A stretch of 64,000 bases of DNA from CAVZZG01 sp963779685. Its GTDB lineage: Bacteria; Actinomycetota; Thermoleophilia; Gaiellales; F1-60-MAGs149. This document shows, piece after piece, positions 58,500 to 64,000 of this stretch. A model generated the notes under the pieces. It saw nothing but the letters and a program-made list of their open reading frames with translations, was not told where the DNA came from and searched no databases. Both the position numbers and the translations under genes were made by a program. The stretch's first letter is position 1. The number at the start of each line of letters is the position of its first letter. Location of the stretch: contig CAVZZG010000003.1 of the NCBI GenBank assembly GCA_963779685.1, positions 930,001-994,000 of the forward strand, in the 5' to 3' direction.

Positions 58500-58505
58500 T
58501 ATGCT
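58500..58505 (+). promoter_or_regulatory. -10 element, pafBC
   Basis: TATGCT on the plus strand, 23 nt before the GTG at 58529, in the dinB-pafBC intergenic region. No convincing -35 box or LexA box is seen here. Confidence 0.4.
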
Positions 58506-58528
58506 TCAGCGGTGGAGCGGGACAACGG

Positions 58529-60589
58529 GTGAGCCACGACGGCGACAAGCTGATCCGCCAACTGTCACTGGTGGCGTACCTGATGGCCGAGCGCCGGCCG
58601 GTCACGGCACGCGACGCCAAGAACGCGGTCGAGGGCTACTCGGAGATGAGCGACGAGGCGTTTGCCCGGCGCTTCTACGCCGACCGTGCCGAACTGCTGG
58701 CGCTGGGCGTCGGCATCACGTCGCAGCGTGACGAGTTCACCGGCGAGGAGCTGTACACGCTCACCCGGGACGACTACTTCCTGCCGCCGCTGCACCTCGA
58801 CGACGCCGAGCTGGCGGCGCTGCAGACGTGCCTCTACCTGCTCGAGGGCCAGTTCGCGTACTCCGAGCCGCTGCGGCTGGCGCTCCAGAACCTCGCGCTG
58901 GGACGGCCCAACCCCACGCGGGGCGCGCCGGACGGCGCCGTCACCCTGAACCTGACCGGCGGCGGGTACTCGCCCGAGATCGCCCAGCGGCTCGCCAAGC
59001 TGGAGACCGCGATCTCGAAGCAGCGCACGATCGTCTTCCCGTACTTCGCCATGTCCCGGGCCGAGGAGTCCACCCGCACGGTCGATCCCTACAGCCTCTA
59101 CTTCCAGGGCTCGCAGTGGTACCTCGTCGGCCGCGACCGTGACCGCGAGGACATCCGCGTGTTCCGGGTGTCGCGGTTCCGGGGCGACATCCGCTTCGCC
59201 ACGCGCCGTGAGCGCGACTTCAAGTTCCCCGAGGGCTTCGACCCCGGCGCCTACCGCGACCGCGCGCCGTGGCAGCTCGGCGAGGGCATCGGCACCGCGA
59301 CGCTCGACGTCGCTCCGAGCGCGGCCTGGCTGGTCGAGCGGCTGTGGGGCCGGCACGGTGCCATCGAGGTGGCCGCCGACCGCTCGGCCCGCTTCACGAC
59401 CCCCTACGCGAGCCTCGAGCTGCTGACGACCTGGATCATCGGCATGGACGGTCAGGTCGTCCCCGTGGGCCCGCCTGAGCTCGTGGACGAGACCCTGGCC
59501 GCACTCGAGCGCGGCCGCGAGGCGCACGAGGGCGAGCCCCCGGCGATCGCCGCCCCGATCGAGCTCGTGCGCGACGTGGACGAGCCCGGAGCCGGCCGGC
59601 GACCCAGCCCGGTCGCGCCGGAGCGCTTCGCCGTCTTGCAGGCGATGCTCGCCGACCTGCTCGAGAGCTGTGGCGACGAACCCCGCGGCGAGATCGGCGT
59701 GGACCTTCTGAAGCAGCGTTACGGCCTCGATGACGAGCAGCTGGTCGAGCAGATCAACCTGCTCAACCTCGTCAACTTCGGCGGCGGGTGCTACGCGGTG
59801 TATGCCGAGTTCCCCGAGGACGGCGGCGTCATCAAGGTCGAGAAGGAGCTGTACGGCGAGGAGTTCCGCCGACCCGCGCGGTTGTCGCCGCTGGAGGCGA
59901 AGGCGATCCTGATGGCGCTCGACCTGGTCGGCCCGCAGGTTGCCGCCGGCGCCGGTACGACACTCGACCAGGTGCGCCGGAAGGTCGAGGCGGCGTTCGG
60001 GCGCTTCGCGCTCCGGGAGACGCCGACCCCGGTCTCGCAGCGCGAGAGCGAGGGGATCCTCTCGGTGCTCAACGACTCGATCCGCAACCGCCGGCTGGTG
60101 AAGATCGAGTACCTCGCGCGGTCGGGAGACGACATCACCGAGCGGACGATCGAGCCGTACCTCCTTCGCGGCGTCGGCTCCGACTGGTACGTCGAGAGCT
60201 ACGACCGCACCGCCGACGGCGAGCGCACCTTCCGGGTCGACCGGATCCGCGCCGCCACGGCGCAGCCGGAGACGTTCCGCGAACGGCAGGGGCTCGACAT
60301 CCTCGAGCGCGACCGTTCGCCCAGGGGTCGATCGAGCACCGTCTCCGTGTGGTTCGCGCCCGAGATCGCCCTGCGCGAGACCGAGGCGCTGGCCTCGGCC
60401 TCCGCGCTCGCCGACGGCGCTGCCCTGGTGAGCATCGCCTACGGCTCCGAGCGCTGGCTGGCGACCGAGATCCTGAAGCACCGCGGCAACGCCATCCTGA
60501 TCGCCCCCGAGGCGATGCGGACGACGGTCGTCGAGCGTGCAACCGCCCTGGCGGGCCTGCTCGGCGCGCGGAGCGCCGGGCGCGCGTGA
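58529..60589 (+). CDS. pafBC: Fused PafB-PafC WYL-domain transcriptional regulator
   Basis: A 686-residue protein built of two similar halves. Each has an N-terminal winged helix and a WYL domain: residues 1-330 with IVFPYFAMSRAEESTRTVDPYSLYFQGSQWYLVG, and 370-686 with RRLVKIEYLARSGDD and GSDWYVESYDR. In mycobacteria PafB and PafC form a heterodimer that activates LexA-independent DNA damage genes; fused forms exist. The neighbour dinB fits that role. The WYL domain is thought to sense single-stranded nucleic acid. Proteasome genes, often adjacent, are absent. Confidence 0.9.
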   Translation: MSHDGDKLIRQLSLVAYLMAERRPVTARDAKNAVEGYSEMSDEAFARRFYADRAELLALGVGITSQRDEFTGEELYTLTRDDYFLPPLHLDDAELAALQTCLYLLEGQFAYSEPLRLALQNLALGRPNPTRGAPDGAVTLNLTGGGYSPEIAQRLAKLETAISKQRTIVFPYFAMSRAEESTRTVDPYSLYFQGSQWYLVGRDRDREDIRVFRVSRFRGDIRFATRRERDFKFPEGFDPGAYRDRAPWQLGEGIGTATLDVAPSAAWLVERLWGRHGAIEVAADRSARFTTPYASLELLTTWIIGMDGQVVPVGPPELVDETLAALERGREAHEGEPPAIAAPIELVRDVDEPGAGRRPSPVAPERFAVLQAMLADLLESCGDEPRGEIGVDLLKQRYGLDDEQLVEQINLLNLVNFGGGCYAVYAEFPEDGGVIKVEKELYGEEFRRPARLSPLEAKAILMALDLVGPQVAAGAGTTLDQVRRKVEAAFGRFALRETPTPVSQRESEGILSVLNDSIRNRRLVKIEYLARSGDDITERTIEPYLLRGVGSDWYVESYDRTADGERTFRVDRIRAATAQPETFRERQGLDILERDRSPRGRSSTVSVWFAPEIALRETEALASASALADGAALVSIAYGSERWLATEILKHRGNAILIAPEAMRTTVVERATALAGLLGARSAGRA

Positions 60590-61533
60590 TCCGCTACCTC
60601 TCGGAGGCCCAGGTCGAGGCCGCACGACCCACGGTCCTGGAGGGCATCGAGCTCGCGCGTCGTGCGCTGGTGGCGCTCGCCGAGGGCCGCGCCGAGCTGC
60701 CGCCCAAGCCGTCCGTGCACCCACGGCCGGGGTGCTTCTCGAACGCCATGCCCGCCTACGTCGACGACGGCGACCACGGCGACCGGCTCGGCCTCAAGTG
60801 GGTCTCGGTCTACGCGCCCAACCCTGCCCGCGGCCTGCCGCTGATCACCGGCATCGTCCTGACCTGCGACACCGACACGGGCCTGCCGTCGGCGATCATG
60901 GCGGCCGGCTTCGTCACCGGCATCCGCACCGCCGCCGTCTCGGGCGCATGCATGGCGGCGCTCGCACCGCCCGCCGGGGGGCACGTTGCGATCACGGGCG
61001 CCGGCGTGCAGACCCGCACCCACCTCGAGGTCTGCGAGGCGCTCGGCCTGCAGGATGTTGCCGTCTACGTCCGCCGCGAGGCGGCAGGCGCCGCGCTGGC
61101 CGGGTGGGCCGAGCAGCACGCACCGCGCGTCCGGCTGCGGCTGTGCGACAACGTCGCGGAAGCGGTCCGCGACGCCGCCGTGGTCGTGACCGGCGTGCCG
61201 ATCGGATCCACGGATGCCCTCATCGATCCTGCGTTCTTCCGGGACGATGCGCTGCTGCTGCCGCTCGACTGGGGCACCTCCGTACCGGCCGCCGCGATCG
61301 GCGACCACCTCTACGCCGACGACGTCGGTCAGTACCGCCGCCTGCACGAAGCAGGTCACTTCCCGGGCTGGCGCGACGCCGACGGTTTCGTCGGCACTGC
61401 GCTCGGGGAACCACGGCCGGCCGGCCGCGTGGTGTGTCAGAACCCCGGGCAGGGCGCGGCCGACATGCTGTTCGCGGCCGCCATCGTCGACCGGGCCGAG
61501 CGCCTCGGCCTCGGGGTCATGCTCGAGCGCTGA
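60586..61533 (+). CDS. Ornithine cyclodeaminase family protein
   Basis: A 315-residue protein of the OCD/mu-crystallin family. YLSEAQVEA at the start, KPSVHPRPGCFSNAMPAYV, GLKWVSVYAPNPARGLPLITGIVL and the NAD-binding AITGAGVQTRTHLEVC are conserved. Members include ornithine cyclodeaminase, alanine dehydrogenase and ketimine reductase; the activity is not assigned. GTG 60586 overlaps the pafBC stop (GTGA), so it is co-transcribed. Its end overlaps the MFS gene by 17 bp. Confidence 0.9.
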   Translation: MIRYLSEAQVEAARPTVLEGIELARRALVALAEGRAELPPKPSVHPRPGCFSNAMPAYVDDGDHGDRLGLKWVSVYAPNPARGLPLITGIVLTCDTDTGLPSAIMAAGFVTGIRTAAVSGACMAALAPPAGGHVAITGAGVQTRTHLEVCEALGLQDVAVYVRREAAGAALAGWAEQHAPRVRLRLCDNVAEAVRDAAVVVTGVPIGSTDALIDPAFFRDDALLLPLDWGTSVPAAAIGDHLYADDVGQYRRLHEAGHFPGWRDADGFVGTALGEPRPAGRVVCQNPGQGAADMLFAAAIVDRAERLGLGVMLER

Positions 61534-62692
61534 GGGCGATCACGGCGGCGCCGGCGACCGCCATCACGGCGCCGAGGACGAAGGGCGCGGCGGGCGAGAC
61601 GGTCTGCCACAGCACGCCGGCCACGACGCTCGCGAAGAGCGCCAGCCCGCCGGTCACCGACGACAGCACCCCGTAGGCGGTGCCGGAGAGCTCGCGGGGG
61701 GCGAAGTCCGCCACGAACGCCTTGCCGACGCCGTCGGTGGCTGCCAGGTAGAGGCCGTAGGCCGCCATCAGCGGCCACACCAGCCATGCCGACTGCGCGA
61801 GCGCCAGCCCGGTGTAGACGACGGCGAAGGCGAGCAGGCCGCCGACCAGCAGCCGCCGGCGGCCGACCCGGTCGGACAGGGCGCCGAACGGCCACGAGAA
61901 GCTGGCGTACACGGCGCTGAACAGCGCGTAGGCGAGCACGGTCACGGTCAGCGACATGCCGAGATCGTGGGCGCGCAACAGCAGGAAGGCATCGCTCGAG
62001 TTGCCGGCCACGAACAGGCACCAGCCGCCGAGCACGACCCAGAACCTGCGCGGCAGCTCGCGCGCGACGTGGCGCATCTTCTGCAGCACCGGCTGCGGCG
62101 GCCGGGACGGATCGCGCAGTCGTCGCAGCAGCAGCAGGGTGGCGAGGCCGGGGATCGCCGCCAGGCCGATCACCATCCGCAACGATGCGCCACCGGCGAG
62201 CAGGGCGGCGGCGCAGAGCGGCCCGATCACCGCGCCGAGCGAGTCCCCTGCCCGGTGGAAGCCGAAGCTGGCGCCCACGATCGCCGGTGGCGAGGCCTCG
62301 CGGATCAGCGCGTCGCGCGGAGGCGAGCGCAGGGCCTTGCCGAACCGGTCGATGACCCTGGCACCGAGCACGAATCCCCAGGTGGGCGCCAGCGCCACCA
62401 CCACCCGCCCGGCAACGGATGCGCCATAGCCGGCGCTGATCCACGGGCCGCGCCGGCCGCCACGACGGTCGGAGAGCGGCCCGACCACGCCCCGGAAGAG
62501 CACGGCGACGGCCTCGGCCACTCCCTCGACGACGCCGAGGGCGACGACCGGTGCGTGCAGCACCGTCGTCAGGAACAGCGGCAGGACCGGGTAGAGCATC
62601 TCGCTGGCGGCGTCGTTGGCGAGCGACACGCCCGTCAGCAGCCGCACCGTCTCGGGCACGCGCCGGTAGGCCCTGCGGAATGCCGCGATCAC
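61517..62692 (-). CDS. MFS transporter
   Basis: A 391-residue major facilitator with about 12 membrane helices. The loop after helix 2 is GPLSDRRGGRR and the second half has GALSDRVGRRRLLVGG, the usual MFS signatures. FRGVVGPLSDR and DRFGKALRSPPRDALI resemble a clade of uncharacterised actinobacterial exporters. GTG 62692 overlaps the queG stop (GTGA). Substrate unknown. Confidence 0.9.
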   Translation of the reverse strand: MIAAFRRAYRRVPETVRLLTGVSLANDAASEMLYPVLPLFLTTVLHAPVVALGVVEGVAEAVAVLFRGVVGPLSDRRGGRRGPWISAGYGASVAGRVVVALAPTWGFVLGARVIDRFGKALRSPPRDALIREASPPAIVGASFGFHRAGDSLGAVIGPLCAAALLAGGASLRMVIGLAAIPGLATLLLLRRLRDPSRPPQPVLQKMRHVARELPRRFWVVLGGWCLFVAGNSSDAFLLLRAHDLGMSLTVTVLAYALFSAVYASFSWPFGALSDRVGRRRLLVGGLLAFAVVYTGLALAQSAWLVWPLMAAYGLYLAATDGVGKAFVADFAPRELSGTAYGVLSSVTGGLALFASVVAGVLWQTVSPAAPFVLGAVMAVAGAAVIALSARA

Positions 62693-63681
62693 CGGAGGGC
62701 CCTCCGGGCCGCGGGCTCGAGCACGGGGTCGCCGCAGTCGGCGAACGGCCCGGCCAGGTGGCGATGCTCGTCCGGCCCGTTGCCGAGTGCGATCAGGGCG
62801 TTGCGCCGCAGGTAGCGGGGGTCACGGTCCGGGATGTAGAGACGCTGGTAGCGCGCGAGCAGTTGATCGGCCGGGTCGGTCAGCCAGTCCGCGAGCGAGA
62901 CGAATGCCTCGCCCTCGGCGTCAGCGCCGGCCCCCCTGGCCGCCGGGCCGGTGTTCCAGGGGCACACGTCCTGGCAGATGTCGCAGCCGTAGACCCGATC
63001 CTCGAGGGCGTCGGCCACCTCGGCCGGCGCCGGGAAGCGGCTCTGCGTCCAGTAGGAGAGGCAGCGGGTGGCGTCCACCACGCCTGGTTCGTCCAGCGCC
63101 CCGGTGGGGCAGGCGTCGATGCAGCGGGTGCACGAGCCGCAGCCATCGCGGACCGGAACCGGCGCGACGTCGGCCAGGGCTGCATCGGTGATGACGGCGC
63201 CGAGGGCGACGAAGGACCCCAGCCCGGGCGCGATCGCCATCGTGTTCTTGCCGTAGAAGGTGAGGCCGGCCCGGCGTGCGGCTTCGCGGTCGACGTGCTG
63301 GTTCGCGTCGACGAAGACGGCCGCGCGCGAGCCTTCGCGGCGCAGGGCGTCCCGGACCCGGCCGAGCGACGATCGCATGGTGGCGTACGGGTCGCCCCAG
63401 GCGTAGCGCGGCATGCGGCCCACGGCACCCGCCGGCCGCGGCGGATCGGGACGCCAGACCGGCAGCAGGGCGGCGATGACGGTGCGGGCACCCCGCACGA
63501 CCCGCTCCGGGTGGCACGAGCGCTCGGGCTGGTGCATGGTGAAGCGCATGTCGGCGAACAGGCCACGCTCGCGGCGCTCGCGGATCGAGCGCTCGGTGTC
63601 CTCGTAGGGTCCGGCCGGCGCCGCCGCCAGCACCACGCCGTCGTCGCGGACGAGCTCTGCGAGGTCGTCGATCCCACCCAC
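62689..63681 (-). CDS. queG: Epoxyqueuosine reductase
   Basis: A 330-residue iron-sulfur and cobalamin enzyme, last step of tRNA queuosine synthesis. Two 4Fe-4S sites are seen: CGSCTRCIDACPTGAL and CDICQDVCPWN, with TFYGKNTMAIAPGLGSF before them. A short HEAT-like tail ends the protein (DPRYLRRNALIALGN). GTG 63681 is chosen because TACGCT lies 8 nt upstream. It shares its promoter region with the divergent alcohol dehydrogenase gene. Confidence 0.93.
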   Translation of the reverse strand: MGGIDDLAELVRDDGVVLAAAPAGPYEDTERSIRERRERGLFADMRFTMHQPERSCHPERVVRGARTVIAALLPVWRPDPPRPAGAVGRMPRYAWGDPYATMRSSLGRVRDALRREGSRAAVFVDANQHVDREAARRAGLTFYGKNTMAIAPGLGSFVALGAVITDAALADVAPVPVRDGCGSCTRCIDACPTGALDEPGVVDATRCLSYWTQSRFPAPAEVADALEDRVYGCDICQDVCPWNTGPAARGAGADAEGEAFVSLADWLTDPADQLLARYQRLYIPDRDPRYLRRNALIALGNGPDEHRHLAGPFADCGDPVLEPAARRALR

Positions 63682-63689
63682 CGCCTGCG

Positions 63690-63695
63690 AGCGTA
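63690..63695 (-). promoter_or_regulatory. -10 element, queG
   Basis: TACGCT on the minus strand, 8 nt before the GTG at 63681. Confidence 0.45.
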
Positions 63696-63700
63696 CCCGG

Positions 63701-63706
63701 TAGCCT
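63701..63706 (+). promoter_or_regulatory. -10 element, alcohol dehydrogenase
   Basis: TAGCCT on the plus strand, 6 nt before the ATG at 63713; only 5 bp separate it from the divergent queG -10 box. Confidence 0.45.
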
Positions 63707-63712
63707 GCACCG

Positions 63713-64000
63713 ATGCTGGCGGCGGTGCTCCGCGACGAGGGTGACCCGGAGACGGCGATCGCGCTCGAACCCGACTGGCCCGATCCCGAACCGGGGCCCG
63801 GCGAAGCGCTGGTGGCGGTCGAGGCCTGCTCCATGAACCACCTTGACGTGTGGATACGGCGCGGCCTGCCGAGCGTGCGGCATCCGCGCATCCTCGGCGC
63901 CGACGGGGTCGGTACGGTCGTGGCCCTGGGCGCCGGTGCCGCCTGCGTCGCGGTGGGCGACCGCGTGGTGATCGACCCGACCGGCTCGTGCGGCGTGTGC
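63713..64000 (+). CDS. Zinc-type alcohol dehydrogenase family protein, 5' part
   Basis: The first 96 codons of an MDR-superfamily dehydrogenase, cut by the window edge. The GroES-like domain is clear: GPGEALVAVEACSMNHLDVWIRRG, then HPRILGADGVGTVVALG and GDRVVIDPTGSCGVC, whose Cys are the first of the structural zinc site. The usual catalytic Cys position (here in ACSMNHLDV) is Ser/Met, as in quinone-oxidoreductase-like members. Substrate unknown. Confidence 0.85.
   Translation, partial: MLAAVLRDEGDPETAIALEPDWPDPEPGPGEALVAVEACSMNHLDVWIRRGLPSVRHPRILGADGVGTVVALGAGAACVAVGDRVVIDPTGSCGVC

Noticed and set aside
58474..58528. LexA box or mycobacterial PafBC promoter motif between dinB and pafBC
   Set aside because: No CGAAC-N4-GTTCG site is present, and TTGGGGCCT upstream of TATGCT matches the TTGTCRGTG motif at too few positions.

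Overview
The window is high-GC DNA, almost fully coding, with short or overlapping gene junctions. It looks like a free-living member of the Actinomycetota, probably near Thermoleophilia. The clues are a fused PafB-PafC regulator beside dinB, a Cys-rich family I associate with Thermoleophilia, and the actinobacterial gene order valS-folC-membrane peptide-ndk-maf-mreB. No rRNA, tRNA, CRISPR array, intact insertion sequence or prophage was seen. Taxonomy is inference.

Layout. 0.06-7 kb: MurR/RpiR regulator, trpS, two small hypothetical genes, an ABC-F ATPase, gcvH and gcvT (glycine cleavage), and a PAP2-type membrane protein. 7.06-7.36 kb: a non-coding repeat with inverted-repeat ends. 7.4-14.5 kb: a large cyclic-di-GMP enzyme and the arginine operon argC-J-B-D under an apparent ArgR operator. 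14.6-30.6 kb: mraZ-rsmH-ftsL-ftsI, then valS-folC-small peptide-zinc ribbon, a collagen-like/tail-collar cassette, GNAT-ndk, subtilase, maf and mreB. 30.8-37.9 kb: M29 aminopeptidase, M11-type protease, degenerate GGDEF response regulator, GH15 enzyme, thioredoxin. 38-50.6 kb: a split Tad/Flp pilus locus with two two-component systems and several prepilin-like proteins, one carrying a CHAP amidase domain. 50.7-56.9 kb: secreted protein, thiolase and hydroxyacyl-CoA dehydrogenase, zinc-ribbon proteins, HDAC-family deacetylase, an EamA transporter. 56.9-57.4 kb: two more inverted-repeat elements, one homologous to the 7 kb element. 57.4-64 kb: dinB divergent from pafBC, an ornithine cyclodeaminase homologue, an MFS transporter, queG, and the start of an alcohol dehydrogenase.

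Two features run through the whole window. First, many genes have a TANNNT hexamer only 6-10 nt upstream of the start codon and no Shine-Dalgarno sequence, which points to leaderless transcription; these hexamers were used to choose starts. Second, seven genes (argB, mreB, the subtilase, the collagen-like gene, the tadB-tadC fusion, a small membrane gene and eamA) are each broken by exactly one surplus base. Every case is a +1 shift, which suggests a systematic sequence error rather than real decay, but this cannot be settled from the sequence alone.

The most interesting region is the Tad locus. A response regulator and histidine kinase head an operon of cpaB, cpaE, cpaF and a compact TadB-TadC fusion, ending in a prepilin-like CHAP protein. 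A second such pair precedes the Flp pilin gene, and two further large prepilin-like proteins lie between.
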